Source: Phoronis ovalis (taxonomy: Eukaryota > Phoronida > Phoronidae). Taken from it: a DNA stretch of 16,466 bases. The translations under genes were made by a program, and so were the position numbers. Below the pieces are notes generated by a model. The model ran no database searches. It saw nothing but the letters and a program-made list of their open reading frames with translations, and was not told the origin of the DNA. This document shows positions 9,401-16,466 of the stretch, piece after piece (positions within the stretch are counted from its first letter, which is position 1; each line of letters opens with the position of its first letter). The stretch spans positions 1 through 16,466 of the forward strand of contig JAOXYB010023659.1 in the NCBI GenBank assembly GCA_028565635.1, given 5' to 3'.

Positions 9401-12400
9401 AGAAAAGTTCTGCGGCATAAGTTACCATGTTTTGTCATAGGTACATTCTGCAAACATAGTATACCATCTGGCCAATAATGCCTTGGAAAATTTTGTTTGA
9501 TCAGATATTCCACACATTCTTCACTAGCACCAGTAACAACAAGATCCAGATGATTATTGTTCCAAATGGCAGAAGCTGCTTCAACCAATCCAGTACCAAC
9601 TAAATACTGAAACAAATTGCCTTTAAATCAAGATATCAATTAATTTTGAGATTTAATGTTAAATATATAATAACACAACAGGAATTACACAGTCAAATAA
9701 TGATGGCTGGTAAAAAATTAAAAGGCTAAAGTAATGTATTAATTAACTAGTCATTTGCTTCCATGACTGTGTGTACTATTTTTTTGATAATCAGTCAATA
9801 TCAGAACTGAAGTCAAAGGAAATACACTTCTTAATGTTTACCAAAGCAGCTATAACACTACTTTTGACGAATTTGACTACTTAAAAACAACATCGCATTA
9901 TTTCTTACTTGCTCAATACTTATCAAAGTAAGTCTTTGTCCATGCCGTTTAATTTGATTATCAGTGCGACCTTCATATAATATTCTATCTTTGTCATCCA
10001 TACAAACCAAATCACCTGTAGACCGCATCACACGGGTGTTTTGTTTTTCATGAACACCGTCAATGAAGCAAATTCTATCAATACCACCTGTAGAAAATAT
10101 AGTCCACAATAGCTATAATGAATACAATTCAGGAATTTAAGATTGATTATATTTTGCATGGGACATTCACATTAATTTAGTGACCACATTAATGCCAAAG
10201 GAAACTTACACAGTTATATAGTACTATGGAAGTAATAGTGCTAGACAAACATTTCTATCACTAACATACATACGTATTACGGGTACAAAGTTTTTTTACT
10301 ACATTTCTAAGGCCTTACCCACATATAATTCGCCTCGACCAGAGGTAACTACACCATTATCATTTCTGACTTCTAGTTCTGTCTCTAACAGAGGTTTACC
10401 AAGAGGTATGGCTGTATCAGACCTGTAATAATAGAATACTACTAGTAATCATTTGGGCAGTATTATCAATAAATACATTTACAGGGCGACACGAAATAAC
10501 AGAACACCATACACATTTTTTACAAAAATTTGTCTCCTCAAGTTTGACAAAAAATATTATTTAATTTTTCTAATTCTTTTTTCTACTCTAGTTAAAATAC
10601 TTGTATGTGGCACCGTAGGAAACATTTGTTCATTTCGATAAAGTGTCAAAACGGTACAGCAAAAATCAAAATGAACAAAAACTTGCCTATACGGAATATT
10701 TCTAGATCATTCACTGAAGAATTTATTATTGCAATGCAACTTTTTTACATTTAAATAACAAAGGTAAGTCGTAAGATATATTTCAACACTAAAGTTGCTC
10801 TGTTTAGCAAACCTGTATGTTGTTGCATCTTTTTAACTGAATCACACCTTTTTCTGATTTGTAAGGCAAATTTTTGACCAAATTATGGTTCTTCATCTAT
10901 GTTGGCACCAGTTATAAGAATGAAACAAAAATCAAAGCAGTTTTTAAGTACATAATTGAATTTATTTATGAAAAAAGAAGTTGTCTTACTGCTGAAATAG
11001 ACTGAAGAAGTGACAGTACTCTAAAGGTGTTCTGTTTATTTCATGTCACCCTGTATATTCCAAAAAAGTAACCAAAGTGCTTGTGACATGACTAACAGAC
11101 ATTCAGCAAACATTATTAGCATATTCTGAAAACTTTTACAATGAGTGAATTATGCACACCAAACTACAATTCATTGTTTGTTTCAATATTATTCATAAAC
11201 AATTACTATTCTTACTTACAGAATGCAATTTAATTAGTAGAACATGATAATGGGTAAATAAGAAAATAGTGAAAGGTCCACTTTTACAAAACCATTACTT
11301 ACAACAATTCTTGCTGTGTTACTTGATGGTAGCTTGCCCAGCATGACACTTCTGTGATACCATACAAGTTATAAATGTCAAGTGCATGCTGAGAGCACCA
11401 ATCTTTTAATACTTTAGTAGGTGGACAAGCTTCACCACCGAGCACCAACAAACGCAACGTCGATGTTGAGCTCATTAAACTGTTTTTCAAAAGTTCACTA
11501 CCAAATCTGTACATCAATGTGGGTGTGGCCTAAAATACTTTTTTTATGAGAAACTATATAATATTTGGCAGCAGAAATCTGGAGTCTCTGCCACTGCAAT
11601 AGCAAAATGCAAATTATAACATAAAAAAAATAAGGAACAACTGTGGAATTGAATTCTCATTTTGTAGCCATTATATATGGTTTTTCTCGCTAAATAGCAT
11701 ACAATCAAATATTTATATGTTACACTTGTCTATAAAAATATTGTTTTCTTTTTTTCGCTGGTATGCTACGTACAATGGCAATAGTAATAATGCAAAGAAT
11801 GTCAAGATTCCTTACTTGTAAGAAGGTTTATCATTACCCAATAAACTTACCATAAGAACTGTAACATGATGCTTGGAGCATAACATATCAGCTAAATGCT
11901 GTGGCATTCCTTTTATGTGAGACGGTATAATCAATAAGCAAGCTCCCCGTGACAATGTTACAAATAATTCAACAACACTAGGATCAAAGGTTAATGGAGA
12001 TGTCCAAAATAAGAGATCATCTGATGATATACTAAACAAGTCCCTATATATAAAAGAAAGCTTAGTTATAAAAATGTGTAGTCATCATGCACAAATGCAT
12101 TTTAAAATTAAACAGTGGCTGCTATGTCACACTGAAATCTCTGATAACAGTCACGAAATAAACTTCCCATAACAAAGTAAAGGAAAATATAATTCCATTA
12201 TTTTCAGGATAAGAAAACTAACTCTTAGACACATAACTTATTTGTAACTTCAGTTGCCTAACCTTAACTATTTACTTGATCCAGAGATCCTTTTTGCCAG
12301 TGATCTTTTTATACTGCTAAAAACATACCTGAGCATTTCACGATGAATGCTTTGAGCTCATATTATAAGCAGATGTCAAAAGCAGCTTTTGGGAACAGGA

Positions 12401-15400
12401 GTAGCAACATTTTCAAATTCATTAAAGAAATACTTAATTTTGATACAAGCAAATAAAATTTTAGTAATGTTGTTATTAAAAATACCTGAGATGAAGTATG
12501 TTTGGTATAATACAAGTGTGTGGCACATGAACCAGTTTAGGTTTGCCAGTAGTCCCTGATGTCATGATAACATAGGCAGTGTCAGGACAACATGGTGGTG
12601 GAGAGTGGTGCTGTACTTGTACCAATATAATATCATATATTTCAGCATGCACACTGTATTGGTAATCACTGTCTTCAAAGAACTGTAGATAATAACACCA
12701 CATTCTTTAGAAAAGTTATTTATAAAATTTTGGCAGTAGGTATGAATATTGAATCAACATTAGTAAGGTTGTAATATGAAGTTTAATTAACTATGAAACA
12801 AGTTTTTTCTGATTAATTACCATAAAAAAGATGACATCAGAAGCTGAGATTGTCAACTTAAGTTTTTTGTTATTAAATATAACTGTTAATAACAATGTAG
12901 CTTTGTATTTTGAGCTGCATGTGCACCCATATTCAATCCATCAAGCAAGTTTCTAGTTTTCTTGATTTTGTTATGTACACTGAACATCAGAATATATTGA
13001 ATATTCTATATTATCTACTATTTTCTGATTTTTAACCACAACACTGTAATTATATTTACTGACAGAAATATTATTTATATTTATTGTAAGTAAAATGTAG
13101 TAATATCGAGAAATAAGCATCATTCATGGCATTCTACCTTAGAACTATATTTTTTGTCAACTAAGAACCATTGCACAGCCAGTCTCTTCACAGCAGTTTC
13201 TACATAGTACCCAGTTTCACAATAAATGAAGGCAGCACCAACAGATAGAATTCTGTAAAGTATAATTTTTGTTTTGTTTGTACAGTAGCGTTGCAATAAA
13301 AATTGCCCGTTAAATGTATCAGTACTTTTTTACACTTAAAACTTATCATTCTTTATAGCATGTATATCATATTATCTTACTAGGTCAGGTTTTTTTTGCA
13401 AAAAATAACTTTTTCTACCCAATCACTTACTTCTGTTGTTGACTTCAATTTCTAAAATAATTTGAACACACAATTTTTTTTTGGCACAATGCAACATTAA
13501 AACAATTTTTTTTCTTTTCACTTGATTAGTACACACTTTGAAGAAATCAATTTTCATTTCATTTGGTACAATGGCGTAAGTACACTATTACGTTTCCATC
13601 CAACTCCATTGAAAAACGTTATAACATTGATTTCATGCAAATATGATAAAATAGAGCAAAATTCCCCAAACTATTATCTCTTTATGATATGAGCATACTT
13701 CCTAGCTCTCATACATTACAAGTTAATTTTTTGTGTGGTCTTGACCATACTTCGAGGAAATCATGTTAATAGCACCATTCCAATGGCAAATAGGCCCAAA
13801 TTCAAAATTTGATTTTAAAAAAATTGTAATAATTTCAGGAATGTTATTGATTTTACAACGAAGTACATGTTGACATTACAAAACACCCTAAATTAAAATG
13901 CTGTGGCCACCAAAACTGGAAAAAATACACGTATTAATATGCCGGCACAATATTCGTATATAGTGTCAACAAAGCCTTGTACAATTATGACGTATTTATG
14001 CCAAATGATTCAATTATGACTAAGAAATCAAAAATCAGTAGTTTGAAACAGTTTGATTAAGAATGAAATAATCCCTTTAGATGGAATCAATAGACTGAAG
14101 TAAAAATAGTAGTCTTGTTACCCCAAAATAGCAGCTGGTGTTCGGTGATCAACAGTAGGAATCAACAGACCAATAATATTTCCATGTGTGACAGTAACAT
14201 GAGTCTGCAGTACATCTGTAATCTGTAAACAAATTATGTTACTGATAGAATCACGCAGAACATCAAATGTTTGATTATAATTATACATCTTACTTTTAAA
14301 AATAATTATACATTACATTACTGATCATAATGTAGTCCTGGTTCATTACGTTCTGCACTAACTCTTGATAATCTGACTTGTGAGCTGTGCGAACAGGTAT
14401 GGAATCTTACATAACCAATTACAGTGAAAGTGCTCAAACTTGGAAATATAAGTAATTCCTACCGAATGAGTTCATGTATTTCACCGTCCAGTAGTCCTGG
14501 CTTCATGACCCTACTGTGGTAGATAACACAAGAAAGAGTATCAGAGATAAACAAGACAACAATTTTGGTTTCAATTTATTGAATTTTTTTGACGTGCGGT
14601 GAGTGTTTTTGAGAGAGGCCAACTTCTACTGGTTTTAACACTAACTGGGCCATGACCCTATGGTAATCAGAGTATCTGAACAGTGACAATTAAACTCGTT
14701 CAATAGGAATTACATAGATTTCGAAGTTTGGGCACTTTCACTGTAATTGGTTATGAAAAATTCCACGACTGTTCAGAAGTCAGATTATCAAGAGCTAGTG
14801 CAGAACATCTAGTCCTGCAAGCATGACCCTACAGCTTGTCCGTAGGGTCATGGCCACGTACCTCATATCTCAAACCAGCCGAAGATCGAAAACTTACTTT
14901 CTTAATTAAATAAATGAATTCCACCCAAATTTTTGCTTCTGCCTATTCTTCGACTATTCCGCTTCTTATACCACCGTATCTATAGATAACTTAATAAAAG
15001 ATTCAACAGCACGTTAGCATAGAATTATGCTATTGCGCATATGTGAAGGCTAGTTGAACTTCAGCTGGTTTGAGATATGAGGTGGGCATGACCCTACGGA
15101 CAAGCCGTACGTAGGCTGTCCATAGTAGGGGATGGGTCATGCTTGCAGGACTACGTACAGAACATCATGAACCAGGACTAAACATACTGGAGCCATACCA
15201 GGAGCTTTACCCAGGGGGTATCTAGGACTATAAGGACACAATAGCTTAGCTTATCTACTAATATATGCCAACAGGTAAAGATATAAGCTGGCATTTTAAA
15301 AATAAGATGCAAAAGTTAGAGCTTATTAAATTGAACACACACCTTCTTACTCATATCACAAAGTTCCCCGTACGAGATCTCAGAACGATTATTACGACCA

Positions 15401-15504
15401 TCATCAAATATAACTGCTGGTCTGTCTTTGAAATCCTGGCAACAGGCGAAGAATAAATGATCCAGAGATTTTACATCATGACATACTGCAGTTGCATATG
15501 TCAT
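6060..15504 (-). CDS. AASDH: AASDH/ACSF4-U26 orthologue: adenylation + carrier + PQQ-like propeller protein, 16 exons
   Basis: Sixteen exons joined across GT-AG introns give 3009 nt: 1002 aa plus TGA. The adenylation domain spans about 1-490: A3 TSGTTGKPK (167-175), A4 TFDPSVVE with Asp212, A5 NLYGITE (310-316), A7 STGD (389-392), A8 GRTDNQIKRHG (406-416) and A10 Lys488 in GKVDR. The carrier domain has GGDS with phosphopantetheine Ser540. A polar linker (about 590-660) follows, then a propeller from about 664 to 1000. Human AASDH is near 1098 aa with the same order. Despite the dehydrogenase name, no NAD-dependent dehydrogenase domain is present. The vertebrate protein has been reported to activate beta-alanine and load it on its own carrier; the final acceptor is not known to me. 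The ATG at 15504 has A at -3 and an in-frame TAG at 15526-15528, so it is the likely start. Introns not listed separately (including those near 300 bp at 7224-7525, 7690-7997 and 9607-9908) hold nothing I recognise. Confidence 0.95.
6681..6812 (-). CDS. AASDH: AASDH exon 15, propeller
   Basis: Residues 830-873: ADLSIVWKYKFDKPLFSTP, then LCIGCVDSWIYHLDHKGNL. It aligns with human GNVIWKHSLGKPLFSSP and IGCVDG. The acceptor is ttacag and the donor gtaagt. It is 44 codons in phase 0. Confidence 0.94.
7098..7223 (-). CDS. AASDH: AASDH exon 14, propeller
   Basis: Residues 788-829: RKMCFKVVNLCAGSIFASPS, then LYVASLNGTVSAFKP. The usual blade tryptophan is Phe here (CFKV). The acceptor is tttcag and the donor gtaagc. 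It is exactly 42 codons in phase 0, so the exon could be skipped without a frameshift. Confidence 0.92.
7526..7689 (-). CDS. AASDH: AASDH exon 13, propeller
   Basis: Residues 733-787: GCYDGCVYFLDRSSGAIFWQ, VVKSSPV and IIYIGSHDQKLYALNAQ. It closely follows human GCYNGLVYVL and LIYIGSHDQ. The acceptor is ctacag and the donor gtgggt. Confidence 0.95.
7998..8149 (-). CDS. AASDH: AASDH exon 12, propeller
   Basis: Residues 682-733: SCVYIGSHSYTF, STGEVIWETRLGDRVESSAC and GQLVVVG. This is the PQQ-like repeat pattern (VYIGSH, GxxxW, SSA). The acceptor is tttcag and the donor gtgagt. Confidence 0.94.
8406..8896 (-). CDS. AASDH: AASDH exon 11, carrier domain and linker
   Basis: Residues 519-682, the longest exon. 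MFLESGGDSFMAVQL contains GGDS with Ser540, the expected 4'-phosphopantetheine site. After a helix-rich stretch comes a hydrophilic Asn/Thr/Lys-rich linker, then a CCCQQS cluster. It ends WKYDTGKCVDASPLVV, nearly identical to the first propeller segment of human AASDH. The acceptor is ttgtag and the donor gtcagt. Confidence 0.95.
9130..9224 (-). CDS. AASDH: AASDH exon 10, catalytic lysine (A10)
   Basis: Residues 487-518, beginning GKVDRATIKA. Lys488 is the A10 lysine that orients the carboxylate during adenylate formation. The exon runs into the linker to the carrier domain (ICLSTVWM). The acceptor is ttatag and the donor gtaagt. Confidence 0.9.
9426..9606 (-). CDS. AASDH: AASDH exon 9
   Basis: Residues 427-487: YLVGTGLVEAASAIW, then HYWPDGILCLQNVPMTKHG. 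This is the C-terminal lobe of the adenylation domain, leading into A10. The acceptor is tttcag and the donor gtaact. A longer open frame runs past the donor, but only this donor fits exon 10. Confidence 0.92.
9909..10087 (-). CDS. AASDH: AASDH exon 8, A7-A8 motifs
   Basis: Residues 367-426: GGIDRICFIDG, RSTGDLVCMDD and ILYEGRTDNQIKRHGQRL. STGD (389-392) binds the ribose hydroxyls of ATP. GRTDNQIK (406-413) is the hinge between the two lobes. The acceptor is ctacag and the donor gtaaga. Confidence 0.94.
10319..10422 (-). CDS. AASDH: AASDH exon 7
   Basis: Residues 332-367: SDTAIPLGKPLLETELEVR and then GRGELYVG. This is the A6 region (GELYxGG), completed by exon 8. The acceptor is attacag and the donor gtaagg. 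The preceding intron holds the 572-bp TA-flanked element. Confidence 0.92.
10423..11302 (-). other. AASDH intron 6, largely one transposon
   Basis: An 880-bp GT-AG intron between exons 6 and 7, counted in transcript order. About two thirds of it is the TA-flanked inverted-repeat element at 10482-11053. The rest is AT-rich with nothing else recognised. Confidence 0.75.
10480..11055. mobile_element. Tc1/mariner-type MITE, 572 bp, with TA target duplication
   Basis: The left end, cagggcgacacgaaataac followed by agaacacc (10482-10508), is the near-perfect inverse of ggtgttctgtttatttcatg followed by tcaccctg (11026-11053). There are two substitutions and one single-base gap. A TA dinucleotide flanks both ends (10480-10481 and 11054-11055). 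A TA duplication with CAGGG termini is typical of Tc1/mariner-superfamily non-autonomous elements. No transposase reading frame is seen inside; a 62-codon frame at 10453-10641 crosses the left end and looks fortuitous. Confidence 0.85.
11303..11529 (-). CDS. AASDH: AASDH exon 6, A5 motif
   Basis: Residues 257-332: ATPTLMYRFG, LRLLVLGGEACPP and IYNLYGITEVSCWASY. LGGEA and NLYGITE (310-316) are the adenine and substrate-pocket motifs of the adenylation domain. The acceptor is ttttag and the donor gtaagt. Confidence 0.94.
11530..11850 (-). other. AASDH intron 5
   Basis: A 321-bp GT-AG intron. It is AT-rich, and I see no repeat or coding sequence. Confidence 0.7.
11851..12043 (-). CDS. AASDH: AASDH exon 5, A4 motif
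   Basis: Residues 192-256, with SPLTFDPSVVELF and later HHVTVLM before donor gtaagt. Asp212 in TFDPS is the NRPS A4 aspartate that binds the substrate amino group, so an amino-acid substrate is consistent. The exon ends in phase 0, and the join to exon 6 gives VTVLM-ATPTLM. Confidence 0.94.
12044..12485 (-). other. AASDH intron 4
   Basis: A 442-bp GT-AG intron (gtattt to atatag). I recognised nothing in it. Confidence 0.7.
12486..12682 (-). CDS. AASDH: AASDH exon 4, ATP-binding P-loop (A3)
   Basis: Residues 127-192. A variable, polar first half is followed by DTAYVIMTSGTTGKPKLVHV, then PHTCIIPNILHLR. TSGTTGKPK (167-175) is the A3 signature of ANL adenylating enzymes and contacts ATP phosphates. 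The acceptor is ctacag and the donor gtattt. Confidence 0.94.
12683..13137 (-). other. AASDH intron 3
   Basis: A 455-bp GT-AG intron (gtagaa to ctacag). I recognised nothing in it. Confidence 0.7.
13138..13252 (-). CDS. AASDH: AASDH exon 3
   Basis: Residues 88-126: GILSVGAAFIYCETGYY and then QWFLVDKKYSSK. The acceptor is tttacag and the donor gtagaa. It corresponds to the A2-like region, where human AASDH has GILQVPAAYVPIEP. The Pro and the VPIEP are replaced here by Gly and IYCETG, a noticeable local divergence in an otherwise conserved domain. Confidence 0.88.
13253..14121 (-). other. AASDH intron 2
   Basis: An 869-bp GT-AG intron with several A/T homopolymer runs. I saw no inverted-repeat ends, coding sequence or conserved motif, in contrast to introns 1 and 6. 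Confidence 0.65.
14122..14222 (-). CDS. AASDH: AASDH exon 2
   Basis: Residues 55 to a split glycine at 88: ITDVLQTHVTVTHGNIIGLL and then HRTPAAILG. The acceptor is tttacag and the donor gtaaca. It aligns with the human segment ending PSWILGILQ. Intron 1 before it is 1120 bp and carries nested transposons. Confidence 0.88.
14492..14514 (+). repeat. Third TAGTCCTG terminus inside the outer element
   Basis: The sequence tagtcctggcttcatgaccc (plus tac) matches the inner element terminus (tagtcctgcaagcatgaccc, plus tac) apart from the 4-base spacer. The word catgacccta recurs at 14504-14513, 14651-14660, 14822-14831 and 15087-15096, and inverted at 14843-14852. No matching right terminus was found for this copy, so it may be a remnant. 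Confidence 0.6.
14810..15153. mobile_element. Inner palindromic element inserted in the outer element
   Basis: Termini tagtcctgcaagcatgaccc (from 14810) and gggtcatgcttgcaggacta (to 15153) are inverted. The similarity continues through gtccgtagggtcatg and cctcatatctcaaaccagc to about 14880, paired with the right arm from about 15063. Insertion is shown by cagaacatc on both sides (14801-14809 and 15158-15166) and by interruption of the outer right arm. Four bases, cgta, lie between the right terminus and the repeat and are unexplained. It shares the terminal TAGTCCTG with the outer element but differs inside. Confidence 0.8.
15343..15504 (-). CDS. AASDH: AASDH exon 1 (start codon)
   Basis: Residues 1-54, starting MTYATAVCHDVKSLDHLF and ending YGELCDMSKK before donor gtgtgt. 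This is the start of the adenylation domain N-terminal lobe (DRPAVIFDD, then ISYGEL). A donor-like gtaaga seven bases earlier in the transcript is closer to consensus but would break the frame with exon 2. The chosen donor gives phase 0 on both sides. Confidence 0.88.
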
Positions 15505-15525
15505 TGTGCCGTGGAAAGCAAACTT

Positions 15526-15528
15526 CTA
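15526..15528 (-). other. In-frame stop upstream of AASDH ATG
   Basis: Plus-strand cta at 15526-15528 is TAG on the minus strand, in frame with and eight codons before the ATG at 15504-15502. With A at -3, this sets the start codon unless an upstream exon splices in between. Confidence 0.85.
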
Positions 15529-16100
15529 ATATTTCGAAATCCTTACATTTGACGTTCTATACAGGACTACATTTAGCTGCAGTAAGTTCCATCCTATATC
15601 GTAACCAGGAAACGTTGTATAGTTACTATTACCAACTAGGATACAGATATGACTCACTCATAGCAAAGCAAAGTTCAATGCCGAAACTAGTGAAAGACCT
15701 CTATACTATTTATCCAAATCTCAAATTAATGTTTAACAGTCAACTGAAAATGCACCCCAAAGCCAGGGTTCATCTAAGGATAGGGTAGGGCATTTCCGAT
15801 GACCTCGAGAAGAAATGTAAATAATCATGAATACACCGAACTCCCAATATAAATTTTGTTAATACAATATCCAGGCACTATCAGTATCAGCGTGTCCATG
15901 CAGGAGCCTTCCTGTTTACAAATGTGCCCGGGTAATGACAATACTAATCAAATAGACTCCAGTAACGGAATGGCGCTATGGGCATGCGCTTAAATGAATA
16001 AATAAATCCTTTATCATATCTTGCTTGACGTTACGATGATTTCCTTTTAGTCTTTGTCTAGCCTATACATGCATGATGTTTCTTAATGATGTGACTAATA

Positions 16101-16260
16101 CAGTGGCGGATACAGGATTTTCCTGAAGGGGGCGCGCAAAAAATGCCCGTAGGGCGCAAAGCGAGACTACCGTGGCATGCCTCCCCGGAACATTTTTGGA
16201 ATATTTGGTGCGTTTTCATGCAATCTGGTGCATTCATAGACTCTTTTTCCATGACACTCT
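16101..16260 (+). mobile_element. Possible hAT-like transposon end (approximate right limit)
   Basis: The sequence starts cagtggcggatacaggattt and continues with gaagggggcgcgc, locally GC-rich against an AT-rich background. CAGTGGCGGA is a terminus I associate with dispersed DNA transposons (hAT-like) in invertebrates. No inverted partner lies in the window, and the preceding 8 bases (gactaata) have no visible duplicate. The right limit is a guess. Confidence 0.4.
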
Positions 16261-16466
16261 GCGCTCCTTTTATACATTTAAACAAAAGTATTATTGTTAA
16301 CGTTAAGACTAAAAATTTAAAGAAAAAAAATCACAAATTTTATCTAAGAGGGACTGAGGCCAGTCTACATGCAGAGCATTCAGCTTTTCATTATTTGTAG
16401 ATTTTGCCTAAACCTTCAGTATAATTATTTTGAATTTATATTTTTTACTCAGTATTGAAATGGAGG

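Larger units (their letters stand above)
14333..15180. mobile_element. Outer long-TIR element (MITE) in AASDH intron 1, interrupted by a second element
   Basis: The left arm (14333-14472, starting tagtcctggttcat) is the inverse of the right arm (14693-14809, continued at 15167-15180, ending atgaaccaggacta). The arms are about 130-140 bp and share long identical blocks such as gcactttcactgtaattggt. Flanks atcataatg (14324-14332) and aacatactg (15181-15189) agree at 7 of 9 positions, suggesting an old 9-bp target duplication. That length would fit Mutator-like elements. Without the insertion the element is about 500 bp. No transposase is seen. Confidence 0.82.
15505..16466. other. 5' flank / presumed promoter side of the AASDH-like gene
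   Basis: No recognised gene lies on either strand. The first bases upstream of the ATG must include the 5' UTR; no TATA-like box or initiator is convincing. A gggcatgcgct word at 15980-15990 resembles half of an NRF-1-type GCGCATGCGC palindrome and is only suggestive. A 98-codon + strand frame at 15492-15788 overlaps the AASDH start and matches nothing I know. Confidence 0.5.

Noticed and set aside
15343-15350. Alternative donor gtaaga for AASDH exon 1
   Set aside because: It is closer to the splice consensus, but joining it to exon 2 shifts the frame. The gtgtgt donor at 15342 gives phase 0 and the expected protein.
15492-15788. 98-codon + strand open frame over the AASDH start region
   Set aside because: It overlaps the first AASDH exon on the opposite strand, matches no family I recognise, and its ATG has no supporting promoter or splice evidence. 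It is treated as chance.
16058-16400. Open frames on both strands near the right edge
   Set aside because: They lie in a putative transposon end, and neither frame resembles a transposase or any other known protein.
1-16466. Bacterial-type systems, CRISPR arrays, operons, tRNA or rRNA genes
   Set aside because: The coding sequence is split by GT-AG introns, there is no regularly spaced repeat-spacer array, and no tRNA- or rRNA-like sequence was recognised.

Overview
This window is eukaryotic nuclear DNA, most likely from an invertebrate animal. It is AT-rich, its coding sequence is broken into short exons with GT-AG introns, and non-autonomous DNA transposons lie in the introns. I cannot name the species. 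The two conserved genes are both metazoan housekeeping-type genes. The transposon-like termini, such as CAGTGGCGGA near the right edge, are of a kind I associate with marine invertebrates, which is weak evidence.

Left part (1-4231, + strand): the last five coding exons of an NDOR1-like NADPH-dependent diflavin oxidoreductase. They encode about 205 residues of the C-terminal NADPH/FAD-binding module. The upstream exons (FMN domain and most of the FAD domain) were not found in 1-1733. That stretch is intron and holds diverged repeat copies, a perfect 12-bp hairpin just before the splice acceptor, and one unassigned antisense ORF.

Middle (4232-6059): a gene-free interval where the two genes converge. 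It holds the presumed NDOR1 3' UTR, a 26-bp tandem repeat, three + strand AATAAA signals and one - strand AATAAA.

Right part (6060-15504, - strand): what looks like a complete 16-exon coding region of an AASDH/ACSF4 (U26) orthologue, 1002 aa. It is an NRPS-like protein with an adenylation domain, a phosphopantetheine carrier domain and a C-terminal PQQ-like beta-propeller. All intron phases join, the summed coding length (3009 nt) is a multiple of three, and an in-frame stop lies eight codons upstream of the ATG. Intron 7 holds a 572-bp MITE with TA target duplication. Intron 1 holds two nested palindromic elements with TAGTCCTG termini.

Far right (15505-16466): the 5' flank of the AASDH-like gene, with no recognised gene and one putative transposon end. 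The two genes have unrelated roles (cytosolic Fe-S assembly electron transfer versus beta-alanine/amino-acid activation), so their adjacency shows no functional link. I found no bacterial-type system, CRISPR array or RNA gene. The most unusual content is the nested transposon structure and the complete NRPS-like gene.
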